Shown one piece after another: positions 1-11,291 of a DNA stretch of 64,000 nucleotides. The position numbers were made by a program, and so were the translations under genes. This DNA comes from Zoroaster sp. YZ-2022 (taxonomy: Eukaryota; Echinodermata; Asteroidea; Forcipulatida; Zoroasteridae): NCBI GenBank assembly GCA_029582265.1, contig CM055835.1:10345500-10409499 (forward strand). The letters are read 5' to 3'. Every line of letters begins with the position of its first letter. The first letter of the stretch is position 1. The notes under the pieces are model-generated. The model was not told where the DNA came from and made no database searches. It worked only from the letters and a program-made list of their open reading frames with translations.

Positions 1-500
1 GTTGTCTGTTGGTTAAAGAAATTGTACCCTGCAATTGTGCTTAATCCTTTTAACGTAATAACGATAGTAATTGTAACCTGGGTAATACAAAGGTGTGTGT
101 AAACTGTTTACCCAACAGCAGACCATATCTCCCTTTTACCCAATTATTCTGTAAACGGTACCCAATTCATGATGTTTAGTTATTTCACCCAGGAGTTGGT
201 GTTAAATTGACATCCAGCAATTGTGTAAAATGCTTGGCGCAACGTCGCTGTGTTGTTGTTTTACCCTTTCTTGCGTAGTGGTTTGATTCAATGATTGTGC
301 AACGGTTCTACGTGATGCAAATGCATGATATAGGTAAATGGTCGCTCTGAGCTCTATTACTGCACCAGATAAGCTTTATTTTAAATTTCTTTAGCCAAAT
401 CTGAGGACAACCGAAGCAAGACCTTTGAAGTTGGACTTGATATGGAATGACAGGCTGAGTATTGGCATAAACATGGGAGATTAAATACTCATTCACCCAA
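1..500. other. No gene recognised
   Basis: AT-rich sequence with no open frame longer than about 60 codons, no splice-bounded exon and no repeat that I could match elsewhere in the window. Confidence 0.5.
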
Positions 501-501
501 G

Positions 502-686
502 CAGCGCGGCGTAGAAAACACTTTTCAGTGGCGGGTACAGGGGCTGGTCATTGCTTTTCAGTGGGGGAGGGTATGTGTTTCGTCTTTTTCCCTTCTTTTG
601 GGGCACTATCGGATTTTTGTGGGGAACCTGGTGGACTGGAATTTGTGGCACTTCGCAGCCCCCCTCCCTGTGGCTGGGCGCCGCTG
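502..686 (-). mobile_element. Decayed hAT-type MITE, second copy
   Basis: The left end CAGCGCGGCGTAG and right end GGCTGGGCGCCGCTG are degenerate inverted repeats. The interior (TTTTCAGTG near the left, TTTGTGGCAC then C-rich near the right) is the reverse complement of the intact element at 30342-30598. The 8-bp flanks CACCCAAG and CACCCGCG match at 6 of 8 positions, consistent with a worn 8-bp hAT target duplication. It is non-coding; open frames across it reflect base composition only. Confidence 0.6.
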
Positions 687-2240
687 CACCCGCGCCTGTT
701 CCACCCACCCACACCTATTCCTCCACACACCCCTGATGATTCAGACCTTATGTTAAACATGTATGGGCCTGTAAGTACCTCAACCCCCATCCCAATCCGC
801 CAGTAACCCAAGCCCTCGGTCAATTGCTCATCACATTTGTAGTAATTATCTTTGAACAAATGGAAGATCTCATTAGAATGACTCTCACTGCCAGGGTTTA
901 CCTGTGCGCCGTCCATCTTGTCGAATGTTTTGAACACGGCGTACATCCAAGTGACATGAACGGACATATATACCTATACATTTTAGCCTGGGAAATAGTC
1001 CGTATAGGATCATCCCCAGAATTTGTCGTATGTTAAAAAAAAAAAAAGGCTGGTTGTTGTTGAATTCCTGCAAAATGAGGAAATTCTGTTTGTTTAAATA
1101 TTTTGTATCTGTTTGTTTCTTTGTCCTGTATGGGTGTCATCTTTATGTTAACCGTTGGTTTTCTGAGTTTTGTTGTTATGTAATCCACAGGAAGGTTCCA
1201 CCCCAACATGCCGGTTTTAAAATTGGTTAAAAGGGAGAAGTGGTACATAAAGCGATTTTTTGTGGTGTTGGGGATTGGTGCTGGAGTATCCCCGTTAACG
1301 AATGCTTGAAATCAATTTACGGACTACTCATCACGCCAACACGGGTGGAAACTATTTACATAATACAGGAAATATTTATCCAAAAACAAAATACGATCTA
1401 GTCTAAAATAATAGTAATTGCTTAATTAAAGTGATTTCAATATAATTATTTCTGTGAACTTATGAAGTGTTTCAAGTCTTTTAATTGTTGTTCTAAAATT
1501 ACTGAGACTGCATATCAGTTTGTTTCTTTAGGCTTATATAAGAAAATAATGTCATGTTCAGGACTTTCAAATAGAGTTCAAATTCCATAAGTTATTTAAA
1601 TTTAGCCATTTCTACTTTAAATTTACTAAGGTTGCTGAAACTGATTTCAAAGTTTCAAATATAACAATTTGATTAACTCAAAATTTCAGGTTTCGAATAT
1701 ATCTCTTGTCTTATTGCAGCTCTCATAAGTCGCCGTTTTTTTCTTATCAAATTTGCCAGAAAGGTGTCCCAAAATTGTTGCTCTGTTTTCGTACCAGAAA
1801 ATTGGTGGCACTATAAAACAGTAATAATCGTCGGCATGAGATGCTTCAAAATGTCCTTCGGCACTATTTAAGACTCAACATATGCATTACCATTCCGCCT
1901 CAGGAAATAAATATCTAAGCACTTGAAACATTCTCATTCAAATCAATCTGTCTGTGCACTCATTCACAAACCCATGCATGGCAGAAACATAAAACTAGTG
2001 AACCATGGCAATACTTACTCAAAGCTCAAAGAAGTGGTTATCATGGTATACAATTGTCTATTAAAGGACTTTAAGAAATTTAATTTTTCTAAAATGAGTG
2101 AATTCCAGGTGTGAAATCGTTCAACTTGTTTGTGATTACCGTGAGCAAATGTTTGCTAAAGTATACTGGGAAAATCAGAGAATAACTGATGTAATAACTA
2201 CACTTCGACACGATGTTTTTTAACTGTACTTGTGATTGTA
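687..2240. other. No gene recognised
   Basis: Mostly AT-rich non-coding sequence with a poly-A run near 1037. Small open frames have no recognisable protein pattern and lack convincing splice sites. Confidence 0.45.
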
Positions 2241-2400
2241 TTTTCTACAGGCCTAATGAGCTGTATGGAAACATTTTTCATCGTTTTGACAGATAATCAT
2301 TTCACCACAAAAATCTATAAACATTGAATAAGTAGCCATGTTATTTGGCTTTTAACGATTTTTTTGTTTTAACCCCATACTTTGTTTTCCCATATCTTAG

Positions 2401-2472
2401 ATATTCGAATAACAGCAATTTAAGCACAATTGCATCAGGAGCATTTGATGGTCTTCAAAATCTCCAGTGGTT
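2401..2472 (+). CDS. LRR exon (one 24-residue leucine-rich repeat)
   Basis: Exactly 72 nt follow a pyrimidine-rich acceptor ending CATATCTTAG. With phase 2 at both ends the exon encodes one LRR of the form Y-x-x-N-x-x-L-x-x-I-x-x-G-A-F-x-G-L-x-x-L, with N, L, I, G, F, L and L at the expected scaffold positions. One repeat per symmetric 72-nt exon is a known organisation in extracellular LRR proteins and lets repeats be added or lost without frameshift. The downstream donor reads GCAAGTAT, a GC-AG type, whereas the sister exon at 18936-19007 has GTAAGT. Only one repeat is visible, so the parent protein (receptor, secreted or matrix LRR) cannot be named. Confidence 0.7.
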
Positions 2473-3867
2473 GCAAGTATTCGGCGTCATGAATTTTAAC
2501 TGAACACCGGATTTCTTATGGGGGATGGGGACAGAGCACCTACCTTGGCCCGGGTGGTCTAAATACATGTTAATAAGCGAGTAATTCATGCAAAAGATAG
2601 TGATTTTTTAAACATTAATTGTTTGTTTGTTTGTTTGTTTGGGCTCGTTGATTTATAATTGTTTTAGTATTTGTATTTTAGTCCAAAAACAAAACAAAAC
2701 GAAAAACAAACCCTGCCCCCACCTAAAAAAAAACCAAAGGAGTAAGATAAATGTTTCATGCAAACAAATTTCAAGCTATCATTTTATTTACACTTTATTT
2801 TATCAACCCTGTCACAGTTGGAGTAAGTTCAATAGGCGTTACAGCCAAAAGCTAAGAAGGGCAAATCTTCCAATCAATGAGTGCATTACGGATCACGTGA
2901 TGCATTTCCCGCTATTCCATGTTAAATTTACTCCTGTACACAGTTTTAAATCACAAAACATTCCTATTTAAACACGTTATTTTTCACTTTATTATTCAAT
3001 AAAATCTGATATTTAAGTAAATATAATTTATTTGGGAAATTCAAACTCTGTCACAAGTTTCGAAAATTATTCGGAGACCACATATCCGCTGTCAAATCCC
3101 CGGCTTAATATCGGCAATACACCGGCAAAATCAAAACAGGGCCCCACAAAATGCGTTAATCAAAATGTGATCCGATTAATTATGGATCTTAAATTTGGCA
3201 AAATGTTCAAAAGTATTTGTGTAGCACGATCAGTTCAAAAAACTGCAAAACTTGAAATTTTAGGTCTGGATATTAGGCATAATTTCAATCGATCCGTACA
3301 CCTGAAAAAGTGGCTTATTTCGGTCATCGTCGGAACTGTGTTCTGATGTATTTAGTATGAATGGGGCTTCAAATATGAGCAATGTAGGATCGGAGTCCAG
3401 GATCACCTTTGATTCATCTGTTATTGCCCGAGCTTGCACTGAGAACAGCCGATTCGGTTTGGTGCCGCGTGCACTTACCTAAATTTCAACAAGAGCTGCG
3501 CAACAAGTGTTAACAATTAAACCATTTTCAAGCGGTACTATAGGTTAAGCGGTATACAAGGTTACTTCTGTGTAATTTAGAAGCAAATCGAGATTTTTTT
3601 TGACAATTCCTTTTGTTTTTACAGAAAAGTAACTGTTTGGAGAAAGGAAAAAATGAAATACGTAAGAGCTTTGTTTAAATTAAGATTGCTATTTATTTTG
3701 CTAATAAATCCGTACATTTCATCTACATCAGAGGGTGGACCTCAGGGTGGAGCTTACAATGCTGAGCTTTTCATTGGCGAGTGATGCAATGACCGTCGTA
3801 CGTACGTACGCACAGAAAATAATTCAACATTGAAATCTGTTTACCATCGATCAAATTGGCCCAAATA
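2473..3867. other. Intron-like sequence, no further exon recognised
   Basis: The stretch around 2560-2650 (AATAAGCGAGTAATTCATGC and following) recurs with changes at about 19825-19905, downstream of the other LRR exon, suggesting duplicated intron sequence. The remainder is AT-rich. Open frames at 2627-2971 and 3032-3346 carry no motif and are not called as genes. Confidence 0.4.
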
Positions 3868-4080
3868 TTCAGTGAACATCCGGCAGGATACTTTTTCAGA
3901 TTGTTTGATACCACGATAGCGTTTTGCAACTATACTTTCTTGAAAATCTGAGAACATTGATAAGTATTACCAATGTATTTCTGTTTCAGTACATTGTTTT
4001 CAACCCTATTGATCTGGATTATCGATACAAGCTCAATCACTTGTCATAAATTTCAATCATGCAGTAACACACCCAACAAT
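3868..4080 (+). repeat. Relic of an LRR-exon unit with the exon lost
   Basis: The sequence aligns by eye to the intron upstream of an LRR exon (AATCTGAGAACATTGATAA, then ACCAATGTATTT, then a T-rich stretch) and then to the intron downstream of an exon (TGTCATAAATTTCAATCA; compare 19020-19045). The 72-nt exon expected between them has gone. Related relics lie at 16495-16740 and 17030-17310. Confidence 0.55.
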
Positions 4081-4139
4081 CAAGCAGATGGTGACCCGAA
4101 ACTAGGAGACTTACGTGGATGTCATGTCATGCATGTCAG

Positions 4140-4164
4140 GTCTGTCTGTCTGTCTGTCTGTGTG
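4140..4164. repeat. (TCTG)n / (TG)n microsatellite
   Basis: Five to six TCTG units followed by TG dinucleotides, directly preceding the GC-rich module. Confidence 0.8.
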
Positions 4165-4345
4165 TGTGTCGGGGTGCTTAACACGAAGCGCCTCACGTGC
4201 TGGTGCGGGTCCAGCGCGTCGGCCCCCTCGTTCCGGTGGGAGCCCAACAGGGGGGCCCTCGTCCGGGCGGATGCTCGGCGGGGTCTGCGCCTTCTTTTCC
4301 CGCGGTTTCTCCGGGCCCCGGGCCCCTTTTGCCCATTTTTATTTT
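4165..4345 (+). repeat. GC-rich dispersed module
   Basis: A sharply GC-rich island in AT-rich surroundings. It matches the reverse complement of about 53345-53575 inside ORF1 of the Tx1-type LINE. Shared blocks include CCTCACGTGCTGGTGCGGG, CTCGTTCCGG and CCCTCGTCCGGGC, interrupted by small indels. It ends in a T-rich run. A protein frame containing L-T-C-W-C-G is readable in both copies, but there is no independent evidence that it is translated. Confidence 0.65.
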
Positions 4346-4497
4346 TTATTTTTTTTTACTGATAGCTGATAATACCCTCCAAATTTAACTATACATATAA
4401 ATATACATTTAAATTCTCCAAAAACTATTTTTCTGGTTGTCTGTTTTTAATTTCCATGTGCAATTTGAGTTGTTCTCTCTGTATTTTTGTTATTTTT

Positions 4498-4620
4498 TTT
4501 AGGTGTTCGGCTTTTCAGCCGAAAAACCCTATTTAATTGTTCCTTTTTTTATTTTTTTTTTTATTTCCTTCTTCTTCTTCTCCTTAACTCTTCTCTACAT
4601 CGAAGTGCAGTTAACAATTT
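4498..4620 (+). repeat. Hairpin-headed repeat, copy 1
   Basis: GGTGTTCGGCTTTTCAGCCGAAAAACC forms a short stem-loop (TTCGGC pairing with GCCGAA). It is followed by TGTTCC, long T-runs and CTTCTTCTTCTCC. The same order (hairpin, TGTTCG, T-runs, CTCCTTCTAC) recurs at 29983-30060, so this is the edge of a dispersed repeat of unknown class. Confidence 0.5.
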
Positions 4621-5086
4621 CACACAACCTGAAACTTCACACATAAAGACCTTATCATGTAGATGAATCTAGAAGTTGTTACGTCAGAAGTTGTTACGTC
4701 ATGATGACGTCATCGGGTATCCAAAATGACCTTTTGCTATCGACTGTATTCAAAATATACTAAAGCTATGATGTTCATAATCTGGGATCTGATAGATCAA
4801 GGCTAGGTAACATTTGAAAAGTTAACGTCAAAATCGTTCGACATTTGCTTCGGTCACCGGGAAGGTCAAAGTTTGATTTGTTTTTTTTTTTAAAAATTTC
4901 CCTTTCTGGGCCAAAATCCCATTGACTTAACACACACCAGACACTCGTGGTTCTGTGGCCCATTGTTTACAAACCGCAGAGACTGAGATCGTTATCTCTA
5001 AAAAAGCTGGCGGTCTTCAGGGGGACGTTTGGGTGCCCGGGCTAAAAGCTCTTGCAGGATAAAATATTTTTATAGATGTGGTGCGT
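4621..5086. other. No gene recognised
   Basis: Non-coding stretch between the hairpin repeat and the piggyBac insertion. It contains a direct repeat AGAAGTTGTTACGTCA at about 4671 and 4686 and a TGACGTCA-like motif, with no other structure. Confidence 0.4.
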
Positions 5087-8000
5087 TTAACCCTTTCATT
5101 ACCAAGCCAATTATGTCAGAGAGAACCCTTCTTTACCACAGTAAGTAGGAGCCCAATGTCTTCAGCACCAGTGGATGTTTCACATTCATTGTGCCAAATG
5201 CGCCCTCACCGGCTTGAGAATAGACACTTTTTATATTTCTCATTTGTATGTAAAATGATGGTAAAAATGAGTATACAAAAGGGAGGAAAACACATTGTGC
5301 AAAGCGAAATAATTAGATCAGTATTTACACTAAAAGTAATACAAATGGGTGATATTTCATGCAAATACGGTACAGGTATAAGATTTTTGTGTTCCATGTG
5401 AAAAACAACTTGGATGAGATTTTTGGGATTTTTTTGTTTGTTTTGTACTTGTACATGAACCATTTACTTGTATTCAGTGTTAATATATCACAATCAACAT
5501 GCTAAACCAATTCCCTTCTCAATTCAATGTTGGTTTGGACTGTACATCTGCGGCTTGTCCGACCATTCCCAACATTGAACAGGGGGCTGTAAGGCAAATA
5601 GTATAGATTTCCACAATCAAGTGATGTGGTATTTCTCAAAGCCAGGAACTATGCACATAGGTTGGGGCAACATTGTTTACAGATCATCTTTGTTTGTTTT
5701 CGCCTGCCTAATTTTCGGTTACTGCAAACAATGCAGTCGCGTTTCTTTCCATTGGGGTTTTGCCAGGATAGTGCTGTTGCCCTGTCAACTCAATAGAATA
5801 TGGTATCTCAACTGACTTGTTGCGTTACGTTCCCCAACCCAACAGCAAGCCCTGTACAATCCCTATACGAAAATCAAGGTTACTGACATTTTGTTCCCTG
5901 CTATGCTGGTGAATATTACTCTGCTATTGACAATACAAATATTCAGCATATGGAAAAACTCTTTTCCACCATTTCAAGCTTCTGTGTGTATGATTGTAGT
6001 ACTGAAAACATTGGTTGGCAAGATCAGTTCCACCCATGTTTTTGTTGTAATCTTCAATACAATTGGGCTTCATAACATCACAAATCCACTTGTGCTTTTA
6101 TTACACCGAATTTGCTTTTGGACAAATCAGTGTTGCCACATTAGTTAAAAGTGTTACAGATTTTTGTCTTGCCAAACGATACACAATTGCCCACCTTTCA
6201 CCAAAAAAAATGGGTCATCTCCTTTCTTCATTTTATGGTTTTTTGGGTTTGCGGCCTGGGGTATTTCCTGTGTAGTGTAACGAACAGTTCCACAACATCC
6301 GAATCCTAGTTTAGCAAGTTTAGCTACAAGAGCTGGGCTAGTATAGTAATTATCACAATATATTACGTGTCCCTTATTCTTAAGTCCATGGACCAGATCA
6401 ATGACGACTTTTCCTGCAACTGTTGGGTTTGGCGGATGGCAGTCTGATGACTTAGAAATCTACGTCTGCATCATAAACAGTTTGGGTGTCGTCGGCTCCT
6501 GTGTACAGTTTCCAAGCACACGTGTAGCCTGTTTTGGACTCGTTCAGGGAGAAGGCTTTAATACCCCGTTTGATAGGTTTGTTAGGCATGTACTGAACAA
6601 AACTTAATCGTCCCTTGAATTTCAACATACTCTCGTCTGGAGACAGATTCTGCGCAGGGTTATACAGGTTGAGAAACTTCTGGACGAGGACTTCTATCAA
6701 GGGCCGAACTTTGGAAAGTTTGTCCTGTTTAGCCAAGGCTCTACGAATTTGGTTATTTGAGATGTGGAGGAACCGAAGAATTGAACTGAACCGATTTCGG
6801 GACATGATCGACGGGTAGGAGAATGGGATGCGAAGAACTTCAGATGTTGACCAGTACATCTTGTATTGAGAGGATTTGTTTATGCCCATAGCAATGAGAA
6901 GTGCCACAAATGCCATCATTTCTGGAATGTTGGTTGGGTGCCAGGAGAATTGTTGACCAGGATTTGATTCTATTGTTTGCTGCGCATAGCGATTAGTCTC
7001 ATCGACGAGCATATCCCACACGAGTTGACAAAAATACAGCTTGAACATCTCCACTGCCGACAGTGTGGCAAAAGTCGCCAGTGGGGCCAGAATTTCCATT
7101 GAACTGCACAGTCCCACACTCGTAATGGTCTCGTCGTTTCCCAACCGGATCAAATCCTTTCCTGTCGTTCTTGATCTCGGTCGGCTGTCACCTTGGTAGG
7201 TAGGCTGCAACAGAAAAAACAAGGCAAAGGAGGATTAATCTCGGTCCTTTGTAAATACAATATCTCAATGCTGCATGTGCACAGGCCACAGGGGTCATGC
7301 GCAAATGAATATTGTGCTGAGAAAAAAATATGGCAGATTCCATCCACTCTCCAAAAACTCGTTATCGATAAATTTTCGTTTTAATGTGGGATTGTGAATG
7401 TGAATTCCCCCAACTTCTTGCATAATACGACTTATGAGGGCCTTTCGAATACAAGGCTATTCTTTTGGGAAGCTTGAGACTAAAGAAGAGTGCATTTTCA
7501 GCCTGTTAACGCTAAAGAGCACGACCGGCTATGGGTAAATGTTAAAATTTCTATGCTGCCTATATCTATAGGCCTACATCAACTTGCTGCCTTTCAATGA
7601 ATACAAATATTACCCCAACAAACTACTAATAATTGTACATTTTCACTTGACGTTTTTGACCCAGTCCAGGGGGTGGGGATTTGGTCAATCCTATTAAAAG
7701 GGATCCATTTTCTAAATTTACATTACTCAACTCCAACAGTTGTAACGCTATAGCCTAGGAAAATAAGTGAATTACGTTAATTTGCATTGGGCAGTGTTAT
7801 TAATATTAGTTATTCATTTTACTGTGATTTTGGCCTACCTCTTCAAGTTCAACGTCGTCGTCGTCATCCGTTACTTCGTCATCTGATTCTGAGCCACTGT
7901 CTGCCAAAATCTCAGCCAAAATGCCATAATTTATGTCCGTTTCCATCATGATTGCAACTAAATTCAACTGACCGTTGTGGAAACGAGTGGACGCTAGCAC

Positions 8001-8225
8001 CAAAAACGCAAAGTGACGCACTTTTCTTTTCATAAACTTTTATACACTTCATTCCTGTCAATAGAGGGCGCCAACCCCCAAAACAACTCAAGCATTTTCA
8101 GGTGGTGATTTAAGTCGCCGTGGTCGTCAAGGGCATGCCGATTCCTGGCACCTTTTAGAGCCCACGGGAAGGAAGCGTATCACAACAAAGGCTCTTTTTA
8201 GAGCCCGTGGGATCGAAAGGGTTAA
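5087..8225 (-). mobile_element. piggyBac-type transposon (autonomous in origin, now broken)
   Basis: TTAA at 5087-5090 and 8222-8225 flank an element of about 3.1 kb whose ends are CCCTTTCATTACC and (reverse complement) CCCTTTCGATCCC, giving terminal inverted repeats that start CCCTTTC. TTAA targets and such ends are diagnostic of the piggyBac superfamily. Near the right end TTTTAGAGCCCACGGGA and TTTTTAGAGCCCGTGGGA form a subterminal repeat. The interior carries a minus-strand transposase (5640-8033). Its right TTAA is also the left TTAA of the next element. Confidence 0.85.
5640..8033 (-). pseudogene. piggyBac transposase, two exons, frameshifted
   Basis: A DDE transposase that cuts and pastes at TTAA. 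Exon 1 (8033-7839) encodes an acidic N-terminus rich in D and E. An intron (7838-7205) has donor GAG|GTAGGCC and acceptor TTCTGTTGCAG, joined in phase 0. Exon 2 (7204 downward) encodes the catalytic core, with S-P-D-E-S-M (first Asp, about 6650), C-D-N-Y-Y-T-S (second Asp, about 6345), W-Q-D-K (third Asp, about 6165) and N-M-G-G-T-D (fourth conserved Asp, about 6030). It ends with a Cys-rich zinc-binding tail (C-x2-C then C-x2-C-C, about 5740-5665). Frame changes occur near 6453, near 6160 and within the C-terminal region, so no full protein is made. Catalytic residues survive, indicating fairly recent decay. Confidence 0.88.
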
Positions 8226-9389
8226 CCCTTTCAGTCCCGCACCCGGGATATCCCGGGTCACGTTACACTTCCTCAGGGTCTCGCTCCCGGGATATCCCGG
8301 GTAGCGCGGTCGCTGTACTGTTGCGTCCACTGCGCTGGTACCATAAGCGCTATGAACTAAACAATACAGCTGTATGGACCTGATGATTTGCGCCCTCTTT
8401 TGATATATTTGTTGAGATTGTTTGACGCTAGCATCCGGGACTTTCAGGCGGTTTTGTGTGCAAGATGGATGCCTCGTCAGCCGAATGACGGAATGCCCTA
8501 CTCGCGCTGAGATTTCCTTCCAGAATTTGACGTTTTCCTCTTCGGTGTTGTCCTTTTCTGACACATGTAGGTTTCGCAAAGATAAAATTGATTACTCAGG
8601 AGTGTAGATAAATTATTGATTTGAAGAAATTATAATTTTTGGGGTGTTTTTATCGTGATATTTTACGATTTTTCATGTCTGTAGGCCTACTGATGATGCA
8701 TGTAACGTAACGTTAACGTTTACATTTGTGTAAAGAATGCACTTATTCCCAATGATTTACATCCTCTCCTCCTACTTGTACATAGTCTTTGGCACTGTAA
8801 GGTTTACATTTGAGTGCAGTTACCTTTTAAATTATAAAATTAAAACAAATAAACATTTGGGAGGAATCTTATCAAACAAAAATCACGAAGACGTGCAGAT
8901 AAAAGTACAGTTGTAATCAAAGCAAAAAGTAAACAAACTTTCAATATGGCGGCCGCCATAGATGTAAAGTTTGTTGTTCATGTTTATGAAGGCTAATGCT
9001 TATAATCATTCTAGTTATGTACATTGAGGCATTTTGTGATCTTCATTTTCCAGTCAAGCCATTTATTATTTTTTTAATGTATATGTATATATTCCTTTTT
9101 AGATCATCCCAGAATAAAAAACAACAATAAAATAGACGGAAACTTATTATATTGTACAACTTCCGGTTTAACAGGAAGTCAGAGGTCATCAAGGTCACTG
9201 AGGTCAAAAAATTGTCAGGAAATTATTGACAATCATTTGGTAAACAATGTGTTAATATATTGTTGGAAAATAAAGAAGGGCATTTTTTTTAATGATTTTT
9301 CAAACATAAACATACAAATTGTTTTGTTTTAAAGAAAGTATGTGGGATAATGAGGGTAATTGTGTACAAGGACAATGGGACTCAAAGGG
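8226..9389. mobile_element. Non-autonomous piggyBac-type element, adjacent to the first
   Basis: TTAA at 8222-8225 and 9390-9393 flank an element with ends CCCTTTCAGTCCC and (reverse complement) CCCTTTGAGTCCC, related to but distinct from the 5091-8221 ends. Two copies of the perfect palindrome CCCGGGATATCCCGGG lie just inside the left end (about 8241 and 8287). No transposase is visible. The open frame covering 8127-8579 crosses the element boundary and has no recognisable domain. Confidence 0.8.
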
Positions 9390-9599
9390 TTAAGCCAATA
9401 ACGGATGCGCTACAATATTTCTAAAACCATAGATCGTATTAACTTAATACTGCAGTGTCATTTTGTACGAATGGAAAGGGCTGTTGAAAAAGCCAATACC
9501 GAAAAGCTATTTCTTTGAAATGAGTAAGGCAACTTACTTTTGAAAACAATCTTAAGTCACATTTTAACGATGATCCCAATTGATGAGGACATCAATTAC

Positions 9600-9758
9600 C
9601 GTCACTTCCGAACACCTTGAGTTTGTGCACAAACTCTGAATTTCTAGTTTGTTTTTATAACGGTGCTTTCTTAAACATTTGATTTGTAAATTTACCTGTA
9701 ATTCGGCAGATGCCGCGATTTGTAAATATTTCATAAACCATAATTGAATTGAATTGAA
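9600..9758 (+). mobile_element. LINE 3' end with short repeated tail (CR1-like)
   Basis: The sequence ends GATTTGTAAATATTTCATAA followed by a short ATTGAATTGAATTGAA tail. This is the usual form of the 3' end of CR1-like LINEs, which end in short tandem repeats rather than poly-A. No reverse transcriptase sequence remains upstream, so this is a severely 5'-truncated insertion. A palindrome GAGTTTGTGCACAAACTC sits at about 9619-9636. Confidence 0.45.
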
Positions 9759-9779
9759 CCTAACATTAAGAAATCAAAG

Positions 9780-10340
9780 ATAGAAGACACATTATTAAGT
9801 AAAAGAATGCCTTCAATCAGGATTTCCGACTAAAGGGCGGCATTAACTGTTATTCATAAATGTCCAAGACAGTTGAGACAATCTGATTGGACAAAACGTA
9901 ATCACTTGGGGTGTATTAATGGATGATAAAGACATGGCTTATGAAAATCACAGCAGCGCACATGTGCTAGCTATGTGCTAGGTATTCGCCAGCTGTTTTG
10001 TGTGAAGCCAATGAGGATTTGAACAAATCAGAATGACGAAGATTGTTTTGCATCACGCGCCTGACTCATGTACACTGAAAGTGTTTCGTATGTCCTCAAA
10101 ACGTGAATTTACCTAGATTTCTATTTGAGTTCATTCAACAAAAAATGCACATATTTTACCGTGACATTTTGAAAACAAAATTGATGCGGGCGTAAAGGCG
10201 AGGTCCTTATCGCCCGTGACCACACCCAAAACTGGTCATTAACCTGCGGTAAAGACCAAGCAACAAACTGTTATTCCCTTATTAAATGAGCTTACATGGT
10301 AAGAAACAAACACAGCCTCTGAGGTCTTAAATCACATTAA
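9780..10340. repeat. Dispersed repeat, intact copy
   Basis: Blocks such as CAATCTGATTGGACAAAACG and GCGGTAAAGACCAAGCAACA recur at about 31317-31375 and 35490-35570. Those two blocks flank the compound tandem region at 31.6-35.4 kb, so this locus looks like the uninterrupted version. No coding potential is seen. Confidence 0.45.
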
Positions 10341-11141
10341 GGTTGACATATGGGAATGTGGATAAGTATACTTTTTACACAGTTATGCTTGTATCAATCT
10401 ATATCTGCAAGAACGAATACAAACTAAATTATTTGAAGACCTTTCAGGAGTTCCTTGGACAAAATGTATGGTAGCATTCATGCTAAACTTGAAAGGCTGC
10501 ACTGCACTCATCATTCAGCACGCAGTAATTTCCCTTAATACCAAACGTTTTGCTGATTCAGTTCTTTGGACCAAAAAAAAAGAAAAGATAAATGTTCCAT
10601 TGAAAACAAAAATTTATATCTTTAATATTTTTCAGATTTATTGTAACGTTGAATTTCTGTCTCTGGAGGAACATTAATAATTGTTGTTGTTTGAGAGTGC
10701 CAATACAGTGTAGGGGCTTTAATTAAGACATGGCATCACAAAATTAGCTAAGAATCTAAAATTTTGACTTTTGATTCCACTGAATTCTAATATTTGTCAT
10801 TTACAATTGAGATAATTAGTGCTAATTTAGTTAAAACAATTTTGCGTCAAAATGTCTTCACTGGCGTTTATTGACATCAAATATCTCTAGCTGTGATTAG
10901 AGTTATTTAATTGTTAATAACAATAAATAAAAATTATTTCTTGAAACCCTGTTCAAAAACCAATCTTTCAAACAAATAGAAGGCCATCATTCTTTGTTTA
11001 AAAATACAAAGTTCATTTAAAAAGACCAAAAAAGCTAGTTTTTTTTAAGTTTTTTTTTATACAATTTTCACACATTGTCCATACTGCTTTTTGTTCTTAA
11101 ATATGTAAATCTTTATTGTTGATAGTTTATGTCCAACGTAC
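10341..11141. other. No gene recognised
   Basis: AT-rich sequence. The open frame at 10468-10677 has no motif. It is probably intron of the minus-strand exon set that includes 11142-11291. Confidence 0.4.
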
Positions 11142-11291
11142 CTTACACAGAACTGATGAAAGCATGTTGCATGTCCTTATTTTTTCTCTGTTTTCCTGTG
11201 CAGCTACATCGTAGGCATTCTGAGTTTCTGTCTTATGAGACATTAGTTGGGTAACTTGATGAGCCGTTCTCTGGCTAAGAGTGCCAACAGC
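11142..11291 (-). CDS. Candidate exon of an unidentified multi-exon gene
   Basis: A 150-nt segment (50 codons, open) lies between a good acceptor (GATTTGTTTCAG on the minus strand) and the donor AAG|GTACG. The predicted peptide is hydrophilic (A-V-G-T-L-S-Q-R-T-A-H-Q ... C-N-M-L-S-S-V-L) and is not assignable by eye. It starts and ends in phase 0, which fits the 44-nt candidate exon at 14567-14610 that ends in phase 0. It could be a host gene or a transposon-derived gene; splice quality and phase are the evidence, not homology. Confidence 0.5.

Noticed and set aside
4115..4369. Protein encoded by the 4.1-4.4 kb GC-rich region
   Set aside because: Begins in a microsatellite and ends in a T-run; the readable frame is shared with a repeat copy and is not evidence of a gene here.
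8127..8579. 150-codon minus-strand gene
   Set aside because: Crosses the boundary between two transposons and includes their terminal repeats.
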